A stretch of DNA of 10,121 bases from contig JAUXKG010000053.1 in assembly GCA_030624355.1 (NCBI GenBank), positions 1 through 10,121 of the forward strand, given 5' to 3'. This DNA is from Acidobacteriota bacterium. Its GTDB lineage: Bacteria > Acidobacteriota > UBA6911 > RPQK01 > JADFOI01. The position numbers and the translations under genes are program-made. Below the pieces are notes generated by a model. It saw only the letters and a program-made list of their open reading frames with translations. It was not told the DNA's origin and did no database searches. Below are positions 1 through 5,728 of the stretch, one piece after another; the stretch's first letter is position 1; every line of letters starts with the position of its first letter.

Positions 1-184
1 CTTCACCTATCTTCTCAGTGATTTTGTAGGGACTGCTGGTGGTGCCGATCATGGATCTTCCCCTCACTGTGTATTGCAGTTGGGCTCAATGCTAAATCTT
101 GCGATGCCCTGAAATCAATTCAATTCATCCTCTATCTTGGTTTGAGTTGCCTGGAGTGAGTTGGAGTTGGATTGGATAGAATCC

Positions 185-219
185 TTACCAGTCAGTGAAG
201 CGCTTAACGCTTCCGGTAA
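185..219 (+). other. Two-step stem-loop in the PilZ leader
   Basis: GAAGCG (197-202) and CGCTTC (208-213) form a perfect 6-bp stem around the loop CTTAA. Outside it, TTACC (185-189) pairs with GGTAA (215-219) across an asymmetric internal loop of seven bases on one side and one on the other. If transcribed, this would fold about 80 bases upstream of the PilZ ribosome binding site. No run of T follows, so it is not an obvious intrinsic terminator. It matches no riboswitch class I know. A regulatory role is only inferred. Confidence 0.4.
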
Positions 220-297
220 AAGGCCTCACATCAGAGGATTTCCATTCTTTGGCGCGACCAGTTTGAGTGACCATAAACTCCCAAGGATTCAGATCCC

Positions 298-307
298 AAG
301 GAGAGGG
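298..307 (+). promoter_or_regulatory. Ribosome binding site that fixes a TTG start
   Basis: AAGGAGAGGG ends five bases before a TTG codon at 313. It is a strong Shine-Dalgarno match at good spacing. It decides the start of the PilZ gene, since the first in-frame ATG (residue 23) would remove the arginine motif. Confidence 0.75.
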
Positions 308-312
308 ATAGA

Positions 313-663
313 TTGGAGATTCAAGACAGAAGAGTTGGTCAACGCTATTCGGTTTCCATTCCATGCGAGTTTACTGTCATGGACCGGAAGCATGAAGGGC
401 GCATGAAGAACATTGCAATCGACGGGGCGTTTATCGAAGCAGAAGAGTCTCCACTTCCGGGGACACAAGGAGACCTCGAGTTTCGCGATTCTGAAGGCCA
501 CGAGTTGAAAGTGACTGCAAGGGTCGTCCACAGAAGTGCTTTGTCAGGTAGACCGGACGAAGCCGAGGGGTTCGGACTCTACTTCGTAGAATTCGAGGGA
601 GACAGCCTGGTGAACCTGAAAGGGTTACTCAACGACCTTGCCATCACTCAGGGCGAAAAATAG
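313..663 (+). CDS. Small single-domain PilZ protein, TTG start
   Basis: A 116-residue soluble protein consisting of one PilZ domain. PilZ domains bind cyclic di-GMP and change motility, adhesion or secretion through a partner protein. The visible motif is RxxxR at Arg7-Arg11, followed by the beta strand ending IPCEF. The second motif, normally D/NxSxxG, is NIAIDG at residues 33-38, so the serine is replaced by Ala35. The rest of the barrel (through VTARVVH, GFGLYFVEF) looks intact. There is no signal peptide or membrane segment. The TTG start is chosen because AAGGAGAGGG lies five bases upstream and because a later start would lose the arginines. The gene stands alone, with a minus-strand RRM gene downstream. 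Ligand binding may be weakened by the missing serine. The fold assignment is fairly secure; the pathway controlled is unknown. Confidence 0.8.
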   Translation: MEIQDRRVGQRYSVSIPCEFTVMDRKHEGRMKNIAIDGAFIEAEESPLPGTQGDLEFRDSEGHELKVTARVVHRSALSGRPDEAEGFGLYFVEFEGDSLVNLKGLLNDLAITQGEK

Positions 664-783
664 GATTAGTCCCTCCGGCCGGAATACTCCCGGGCAGTTC
701 GAATACTTGCGATCAGGAGTCCCTTCTTTTCACAGCTCACTTGGGATGTGAGAATAGAACCACCCTGTGGAGTAAGAGCATTG

Positions 784-814
784 AAGAGGGGCAAACCGAC
801 CCAAAGCCCCCCTT
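784..814 (-). terminator. Possible hairpin terminator after the RRM gene
   Basis: AAGAGGGGC (784-792) and GCCCCCCTT (806-814) pair at eight of nine positions around a 13-base loop. The structure begins about 20 bases past the stop codon of the minus-strand RRM gene, a sensible terminator position. On the minus strand the hairpin is followed by CAATG and not a clear U-run, so intrinsic termination would be weak. It could instead protect the 3' end of the RNA. Confidence 0.35.
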
Positions 815-834
815 AAAACTCTAGAGATCAGAGG

Positions 835-1134
835 CTACCAGCGGTCTCGACCTCCTCCGCCACCGCCACCGCCGGATCGTTGCTCCTTTGGTTTGGCCTC
901 GTTCACTGTAAGACTGCGCCCTTCAAGGTCAGTACCGTTGAGCTTGTCAATAGCCGCCTGGGCCTCTTCCTGAGAGCTCATTTCAACAAATCCAAAGCCC
1001 TTTGACCGACCCGACATTCGATCCATAATGACCGTAGCTGATTCTACAGTTCCGTGTGCTCCAAAAAGGTCCCGTAGCTGATCTTCGTTTACCGAATAGG
1101 GTAAGCCACCAACGTAAAGTTTGTTACTGTTCAT
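835..1134 (-). CDS. RRM-type RNA-binding protein with glycine-rich tail
   Basis: A 99-residue protein made of one RNA recognition motif and a short tail. RNP2 is LYVGGL at residues 6-11 and RNP1 is KGFGFVEM at residues 45-52. The aromatic residues used for stacking on RNA bases (Tyr7, Phe47, Phe49) are all present. The C-terminus has eight consecutive glycines (88-95) followed by RDRW. Bacterial proteins of this type act as cytoplasmic RNA chaperones and are often cold- or stress-induced, for example in cyanobacteria. The ATG start is supported by AGGAGG five bases upstream (1140-1145). It is transcribed away from the Vgb-like gene, with 370 bases of shared upstream DNA containing palindromes that could regulate it. 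Family assignment is secure; the RNA targets are unknown. Confidence 0.92.
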   Translation of the reverse strand: MNSNKLYVGGLPYSVNEDQLRDLFGAHGTVESATVIMDRMSGRSKGFGFVEMSSQEEAQAAIDKLNGTDLEGRSLTVNEAKPKEQRSGGGGGGGGRDRW

Positions 1135-1271
1135 GTTCTCCTCCTAAGAGAATGTTATTGTCATCAATCCTCAGCTATTTGATCGTAAAAGGAGCAGAAC
1201 ACAGTAACCTGTTTTATTCGGTTTCACTATTCTGGCCGGTTGTCCTTGGGGATCGTCGCAAGGTGAGACTA

Positions 1272-1328
1272 ACTGAAGGCCTTCATAGTTGTTTTCATCG
1301 ATCACTTCAGGAGGCCTTAAACTGAAGT
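1272..1328. promoter_or_regulatory. Palindrome pair sharing an ACTGAAG half-site
   Basis: TGAAGGCCTTCA at 1274-1285 is a perfect 12-bp palindrome. At 1304-1310 and 1322-1328, ACTTCAG and CTGAAGT form a perfect 7-bp inverted repeat around an 11-base spacer that again contains GGCCTT. The sequence AACTGAAG occurs twice in the same orientation (1271-1278 and 1320-1327), 49 bases apart, with inverted CTTCA copies between. This could be a double operator for a dimeric regulator of either divergent gene, or a hairpin in a leader RNA. No particular regulator is recognised. Confidence 0.4.
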
Positions 1329-1455
1329 AACCTATGAGATGGTACCTGCCCTTTACCCAAATGTCAATCCGGTTGAGAAGTATGTTGAGACCGCTGACGA
1401 CATACAGATCTATGAATTGGTGAAGAGTTGAAATACAATCTCATCTGATTATTCA

Positions 1456-1485
1456 ACCTGAACCCCACATTTCCGTGGTTCAGGT
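1456..1485 (+). other. 9-bp hairpin just upstream of the Vgb-like gene
   Basis: ACCTGAACC (1456-1464) is perfectly complementary to GGTTCAGGT (1477-1485) across 12 bases. An alternative fold pairs CCAC with GTGG inside the loop. It ends six bases before the ribosome binding site of the downstream gene and has no T-run after it. It may stabilise the mRNA 5' end, be a leader control element, or be a protein-binding site. It covers an upstream in-frame GTG at 1475, making that codon a poor start. Confidence 0.5.
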
Positions 1486-1504
1486 CAACCGGAAGAGGTC
1501 GCTC

Positions 1505-3136
1505 ATGAAATTAGCCGCACTTCGTTCTCTCACAGTCCTGTTGTTCATTTTTGCCGGGGTGGCGGTGTGTGAGCTCCGCGGAAAGGACATTCAGTTCACC
1601 GGGACCGTCCAGAATTCATCCGGCGTCAGCCTGGGTGGGACCTTGATGCACTTTCTGCAGCAGTCAACTCGGACTCGCACGACAGTGATGACAAATGCAG
1701 AGGGCCATTTCACCGCCAGCTTGCCTCCAGGCGTGTTTATGGCAACGGCAGAAGCGAGAGGCTATGTGGCCGGGCGCCGGCAGATTTCGGTCGCCGGAGA
1801 AGAAGGACAAACCGTCGATTTTATCCTCTCCCCACAGGAGGACCCATTGGCTCTGGAGGCACAGGTGAATGGTTCCGAACTCTTCTCGGCGATCCCTGCC
1901 CATGAACGACGCGAGTTCGCCCATCGCTGCGCGGGTTGCCATTCCCTCGAGGTCGCGGGTGGCAAGCGGCTCAGCCGGCAGCAGTGGGACGACATCGTCC
2001 AGAAGATGTCCGGACAGCATCCCGTCATGAAGGGAATCCTGGGGCCCTTCCTGTCCTGGAAGAGGGCAACCTGGGATGAAACCATGGAGAAGCTGGTAAC
2101 TTTTTTCGGGAAGAAATCCGGACACCTCGATTACCCCACGTACCCGATCAACAACGACCTGGAACATTTATCCAAAGTCGTGATTACAGAGTTCGAACTC
2201 TCGCGTCCGGAAATATACACCCATGATGTGGCTGCAGAACTCAGCGGAGATCGAATATGGTACGGCGATCAGGCGGCAAACAGGATCGACGCAGTTGGAA
2301 AATTTGGCTGGTACGATCCAGTCACGGGCAAATCCAAAGAATACGAGGTGCCGCCCTGCCAGGGGTTCACCCGGGCGTTCACCGACGCCCGAACGGGAAA
2401 AATTTGGGTAGGTTGTGACTACGCGGTGGCCTCTTGGGACCCCAAGACAGATCGAACCGAGATCTTTCCAATGGATCTAGGTGAACAAGCGATGCATGGC
2501 CTGGCATTTGACTCAAAAGGCAATGTCTGGCTTCCGCTGGTAAGCAAATCCGGTCATGCGGGCGATGATGAGTTTGACTACATTGCCAGATTCGATCCCC
2601 GGACCTCCGAAGTCACTAAATACAAGATTCCCACGCCGCTGGCTGGGCCATACGAAATCCGTGTGGATTCGAAGGACAATGTCTGGTTCACTGAAATCAT
2701 CGCGGACAAGATCGGCAAATTCGACCCAAAGACAGAACAGTTCTCTGAGTACCCAACTCCAACACCTGACAGCGCACCTCGTCGATTCGCAATCGATTCC
2801 CAGGACAACGTCTGGTTCGTAGAGTTTCTAGTGGGCAAATTGGCCATGCTGGATACGAAAAAAGGGGAAATTTACGAGTACGACATTCCAACCCCTTTCT
2901 CATTTCCTTACGCCTGCAGTGTAGACCGAAACGACATCGTCTGGTTCAGCGAAATAACAGGCAACCGCATTGGACGGTTTGATCCCAAGACGAAAACGTT
3001 TCGTGAATATCCTATTCCGTCACGTCTTAGCGGAATTAAGAAACTCGACTTTACCTATGCTGATGACAAAGAGATTGTCTGGGGTGGCTATCGGGTGGGT
3101 GCAAAGATCGTCCGTTTTGAAATCCCGAAAGATTGA
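1505..3136 (+). CDS. Exported Vgb-like beta-propeller with carboxypeptidase-regulatory and cytochrome c motifs
   Basis: 543 residues in three parts after a signal peptide (about 1-24, LTVLLFIFAGVAV core). Residues ~30-110 form a carboxypeptidase-regulatory-like (CNA-B type) beta sandwich: TGTVQNSSG, TNAEGHFTASLPPG and EARGY are the tell-tale pieces. Residues ~135-205 carry a CAGCH c-type heme motif (Cys142, Cys145, His146) with a downstream WDDIVQKM whose Met168 could be the distal ligand. Residues ~215-543 are a propeller of the virginiamycin B lyase (Vgb/streptogramin lyase) family. Seven I/V-W strands (Trp252, 301, 342, 394, 437, 480, 526) fit seven blades, the last full ones 43 residues apart. 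True streptogramin lyase is shorter and lacks the extra domains, so antibiotic cleavage is doubtful; a periplasmic redox or ligand-binding role is likelier. ATG at 1505 is preferred over GTG at 1475 because GGAAGAGG lies upstream and the signal peptide then begins normally. It converges on a PQQ-heme dehydrogenase. Confidence 0.85.
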   Translation: MKLAALRSLTVLLFIFAGVAVCELRGKDIQFTGTVQNSSGVSLGGTLMHFLQQSTRTRTTVMTNAEGHFTASLPPGVFMATAEARGYVAGRRQISVAGEEGQTVDFILSPQEDPLALEAQVNGSELFSAIPAHERREFAHRCAGCHSLEVAGGKRLSRQQWDDIVQKMSGQHPVMKGILGPFLSWKRATWDETMEKLVTFFGKKSGHLDYPTYPINNDLEHLSKVVITEFELSRPEIYTHDVAAELSGDRIWYGDQAANRIDAVGKFGWYDPVTGKSKEYEVPPCQGFTRAFTDARTGKIWVGCDYAVASWDPKTDRTEIFPMDLGEQAMHGLAFDSKGNVWLPLVSKSGHAGDDEFDYIARFDPRTSEVTKYKIPTPLAGPYEIRVDSKDNVWFTEIIADKIGKFDPKTEQFSEYPTPTPDSAPRRFAIDSQDNVWFVEFLVGKLAMLDTKKGEIYEYDIPTPFSFPYACSVDRNDIVWFSEITGNRIGRFDPKTKTFREYPIPSRLSGIKKLDFTYADDKEIVWGGYRVGAKIVRFEIPKD

Positions 3137-3304
3137 CAGGACACTCCGATTAGTACGGACCAGATGGCTGTCTCTTCATTATCATCCAGTGCACCATGCC
3201 CGACGGCCGTTGAATTGTGTGTTGGCCCCCTCCAAGGTGAACGTCCTTGAGACCCATACCAAATTCAGATGATTCCCTGCCGGATACTCGATTCGGCTAG
3301 TACA
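3137..3304. other. Convergent intergenic gap
   Basis: This 168-base space separates the 3' ends of the Vgb-like and PQQ genes. No strong intrinsic terminator is evident. A small inverted repeat, GCTAG-TACA-CTAGC (3296-3309), overlaps the stop codon of the PQQ gene. It is short and lacks a T-run. No coding signal was found. Confidence 0.4.
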
Positions 3305-5398
3305 CTAGCGGCTCAGGTTCTCGATCACGTGACCGCTGACATCCAGAATCGAATCCTCGACCAGGGTACCGGCAAAAGCCGGCATGTTCTCACTCCCCTG
3401 CCGGACCATTCGCATGACCGCATGAATGCTCGGCGGGTTCTGCAGGGAAGGACCCCCACCATGCCCTCCCTCTCCCTCGGCGCCGTGACAGACGGCACAG
3501 TGTGCTCTGTACACCTTGGCTCCGTTACTGAGGTTCGGCATCGCTCCCCCGGTGGCCCCGCGGATTTCTGCCGTCATGTCGGGCGGATCGGTGGGCCCCA
3601 GGGTCCCCTTGAGCGAGAAGAGCCAGACGCTATCTCCCCGGGGGCCTCTACCAAACTGATTGCCGGCCGAGAAGACCACGACGTACTGCTCCCCGTCCTG
3701 CTCGAACACACTGGCTGGAGCATTGACCCCGGCGTCTGTTTGGAATTCCCACAGATGCTCTCCGGTGGCAGAGTCGAGTGCCATGAAACGTCCGTCGCTT
3801 CTGCCGACGAAGACCAGTCCTCCCGCTGTAACCACTGATCCACTGTAGCAGTAGTCCTTCCAGCGTTGTCTCCACACCAGCCGGTTGGTCTTCATGTCGA
3901 GGGCGGCGAAGATGCCAGTGGTGGGGATGGGGACGCCGGAAAAATCGCCTCCTAGGTAACGGGCTCCCGGCTCTGGAAGTTCCTCGTCTTTGTCTCCCCC
4001 AATAAACAGGCCGATGCGGTTGTTGGCGCAAGCGTAGTAGTAGTTGGAGGCGGGGTCATAGGAGCTGGGCGGCCAGTTGACGCCGCCGAAGGAGGAAGGT
4101 GTGGAAACCGTTCCGTCGGTCCAGTAGGGAGTGAAGATCCGACCCTGGTTTACCAGGATGTGTCCCTCGGGGGCGATATCGAGCGACTGGGGTACGATGG
4201 CATCTCCCACCGGGTAGGGCTGGGTCGGCGAGGTTGCCTGGCGTGGCTCCTGGGGGACCGGTTTTTCCTCGATGCCAATCAAAGGCTCTCCGGTCGCCCG
4301 GTCAAGAATGTAAACCCAACCGGTCTTGCCGGCCTCGGCGGCCGCCTTGCGCATCGCTCCGTCGATCTCCAGATCGAAGAGCATGACCGGGCTGGGCGAA
4401 TCGTAGTCCCACAGATCGTGGTGCACCTGCTGGAAGTGCCAGCGGTACTTCCCGGTCTTGGTCTCGATAGCTACAATGGAGACCGAGAACAGGTTGTCCC
4501 CCGCCCGCACTGCACCGTTGAAGTCGGGGCCGGGGTTGGCTGTTGAGAAGTAAAGCAGACCCAGTTCCGGATCGACCGCCGGGGTCTGCCAGACCACCGC
4601 CCCCCCGTGTTTCCACACCTCGGAGTCCTGTGGCCAGGTCTCGTGACCGACCTCGCCAGGCCCCGGGATGGTATAGAAGCGCCAAATCTCCTTTCCATCC
4701 TTGGCATCATAGGCCGTCACTCGGCCGCGCAGACCGTACTCGGCACCAGAGAAACCGGTGATGACCATGCCATTGTAGAAAAGGGGTGCGCTGGTGATGG
4801 TGATGCCATCTTGCCAGTGGCCGACCGGGGTCCGCCAAATCGGCTGGCCGGTCCGCTGGTCCAGGGCCACCAGGCTGCCGTCTAACTGCCCAACGAATAC
4901 CTTTCCGTCGCCCAGCCCCACCCCCCGGCTGGTCCATCCGCAGCAAACAGTGGAGATCTCCGGGTCCAGGTTGGCTTGATACTTCCAGAGAATCCGTCCT
5001 GATTTGACGCCGATGGCCGACACCTCGTCATCCCCCGTGATGATGTAGATCACTCCCTTGTAAACCAGGGGTTGTGCCTCCCCCGAGTATTTCGGCCCGA
5101 GGCCCGATTCCAGGTGAACCCGCCAGACCGCTTTGAGGTCGTTGATGTTGTCGCGGTTTATCTGATCCAGAGGGGAGTATCGCTGGCTGTAGAGGCTGCC
5201 ACCGTTGGTGGGCCAGCCGTCGGTGGGGAGAGCCGTCAACTCATCGGGGGTGAAGGCCGGCGCGGGAAGAATCGTTTCCCGACTGGGGACCCTCCTGGCT
5301 TCGATCACCTGTTGAGGGCTGGAGGTGATCGGGGTTGAAGCCCACAGAGAAATGCCTGCGAGAACAAGAACTGAGCACCAGAAAACCGCTCGTTTCAT
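3305..5398 (-). CDS. Exported PQQ-dependent quinohemoprotein dehydrogenase
   Basis: 697 residues. An N-terminal signal peptide (MKRAVFWCSVLVLAG...) sends it to the periplasm. Residues ~60-600 form the PQQ propeller, with repeated ALDxxTGxxxW-type blade motifs ending at Trp188, 239, 320, 509 and 550. Visible cofactor features are the adjacent cysteine pair Cys152-Cys153, SGAEYG with Glu220, TANPGP with Asn288, HHDLWDYD with Asp331 (likely catalytic base) and Asp333, and Lys358 before GWVYILDRATG. Residues ~620-697 are a cytochrome c domain with CAVCH (Cys634, Cys637, His638) and Met672 in NMPAF as probable distal ligand. Such quinohemoproteins oxidise alcohols or sugars and pass electrons through PQQ and heme to the respiratory chain. 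The HHDLWDxD stretch resembles membrane glucose dehydrogenase, but its membrane domain is absent. The substrate cannot be read from sequence. No PQQ synthesis genes are in the window. GAGGGAG lies nine bases before the ATG. Confidence 0.92.
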   Translation of the reverse strand: MKRAVFWCSVLVLAGISLWASTPITSSPQQVIEARRVPSRETILPAPAFTPDELTALPTDGWPTNGGSLYSQRYSPLDQINRDNINDLKAVWRVHLESGLGPKYSGEAQPLVYKGVIYIITGDDEVSAIGVKSGRILWKYQANLDPEISTVCCGWTSRGVGLGDGKVFVGQLDGSLVALDQRTGQPIWRTPVGHWQDGITITSAPLFYNGMVITGFSGAEYGLRGRVTAYDAKDGKEIWRFYTIPGPGEVGHETWPQDSEVWKHGGAVVWQTPAVDPELGLLYFSTANPGPDFNGAVRAGDNLFSVSIVAIETKTGKYRWHFQQVHHDLWDYDSPSPVMLFDLEIDGAMRKAAAEAGKTGWVYILDRATGEPLIGIEEKPVPQEPRQATSPTQPYPVGDAIVPQSLDIAPEGHILVNQGRIFTPYWTDGTVSTPSSFGGVNWPPSSYDPASNYYYACANNRIGLFIGGDKDEELPEPGARYLGGDFSGVPIPTTGIFAALDMKTNRLVWRQRWKDYCYSGSVVTAGGLVFVGRSDGRFMALDSATGEHLWEFQTDAGVNAPASVFEQDGEQYVVVFSAGNQFGRGPRGDSVWLFSLKGTLGPTDPPDMTAEIRGATGGAMPNLSNGAKVYRAHCAVCHGAEGEGGHGGGPSLQNPPSIHAVMRMVRQGSENMPAFAGTLVEDSILDVSGHVIENLSR

Positions 5399-5451
5399 TG
5401 GCTGGGTCTCCCTCGTTGACCGGATCGAACTTGGAGGACTCGGCCAGGCTA

Positions 5452-5480
5452 TCTATACACTATCTGTGGCCGTCTCGCAA
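5452..5480 (-). promoter_or_regulatory. Candidate promoter of the PQQ dehydrogenase gene
   Basis: On the minus strand, TTGCGA (5475-5480) and TATAGA (5452-5457) are separated by exactly 17 bases. Each box matches four of six sigma-70 consensus bases. The predicted start of transcription is about 45-50 bases upstream of the ATG. Spacing and position are good but the boxes are only moderate. Confidence 0.35.
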
Positions 5481-5701
5481 TTTAGAGTACAGTTGGTGAT
5501 TGACAATCCCGATACAAAGGTCTACCTGGCAAGGACACAGGGAGGCTGTCTAACTTGTCCGGAAAACCAGATCGGAAGTCCCCTGTTCAGGTGTAGGAGT
5601 AAAACGCCAATGGTCCCGAAATGGCTCTTAAATTGGCTGAAGTTGGATCCTTGCGGGCACATCTCAGGTACAACCCTTAAGATTGGACGAGAACAGGTGC
5701 G

Positions 5702-5707
5702 TATAAT
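5702..5707 (+). promoter_or_regulatory. Perfect -10 box before the DUF885 gene, weak -35
   Basis: TATAAT is a perfect -10 hexamer on the coding strand. No good -35 sits 16-18 bases upstream; TTGGAC at 5683-5688 leaves only 13 bases. Transcription from here would begin around 5713-5715, giving a very short leader before the ATG at 5729. It may need an activator or be a chance match. Confidence 0.3.
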
Positions 5708-5728
5708 CTTTGAGGGAATTGGAAATAA

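Larger units (their letters stand above)
1..312. other. Non-coding left edge and leader of the first PilZ gene
   Basis: No convincing coding region is visible here. A frame opening at a TTG at 161 runs into the PilZ gene in a different register and has no protein-family features. The stretch holds a two-part inverted repeat (185-219, listed separately) and the ribosome binding site of the PilZ gene (298-307). A TAGAAT at 177-182 resembles a -10 box, but no acceptable -35 lies 16-18 bases upstream, so I do not call a promoter. The left end may be the downstream flank of a gene outside the window. Confidence 0.5.
1135..1504. other. Divergent intergenic region, rich in inverted repeats
   Basis: This region lies between the start codons of the RRM gene (minus) and the Vgb-like gene (plus) and should carry both promoters. 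I see no good sigma-70 pair: TACAAT at 1434-1439 is a fair -10 for the plus-strand gene but lacks a correctly spaced -35. It does contain a cluster of palindromes at 1272-1328 and a 9-bp hairpin at 1456-1485, listed separately. The open frame 1056-1325 on the plus strand is antisense to the RRM gene at its start and has no protein-like features. Confidence 0.5.
5399..5728. other. Divergent intergenic region between PQQ and DUF885 genes
   Basis: This 330-base region should contain the promoters of both flanking genes. One candidate for the minus-strand PQQ gene and one -10 box for the plus-strand DUF885 gene are listed separately. A TTGACA on the plus strand at 5500-5505 has only TACCTG 17 bases downstream, so it is not called. 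No small gene or strong repeat was seen. Confidence 0.5.

Noticed and set aside
161..406. 81-codon TTG-started frame over the left leader and PilZ start
   Set aside because: It overlaps the PilZ coding region in another register, is not protein-like and would disrupt the leader structure.
1475..1504. GTG at 1475 as start of the Vgb-like gene
   Set aside because: No ribosome binding site precedes it, it lies in a hairpin, and it adds ten polar residues before a normal signal peptide beginning at 1505.
1505..3136. Antibiotic resistance gene (streptogramin lyase)
   Set aside because: The propeller is of the Vgb family, but the added heme and regulatory-like domains and the context argue for another role; calling resistance is not supported.
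3296..3309. GCTAG-TACA-CTAGC inverted repeat over the PQQ stop codon as a bidirectional terminator
   Set aside because: The stem is only five pairs, AT-rich in part, and has no T-run on either side.
3269..3838. 189-codon plus-strand frame antisense to the PQQ dehydrogenase
   Set aside because: The opposite strand encodes the conserved cytochrome and propeller domains; this frame is a GC-driven shadow.
5500..5528. TTGACA with a 17-base spacer as a plus-strand promoter
   Set aside because: The downstream hexamer TACCTG matches -10 poorly and lies about 200 bases from the gene.
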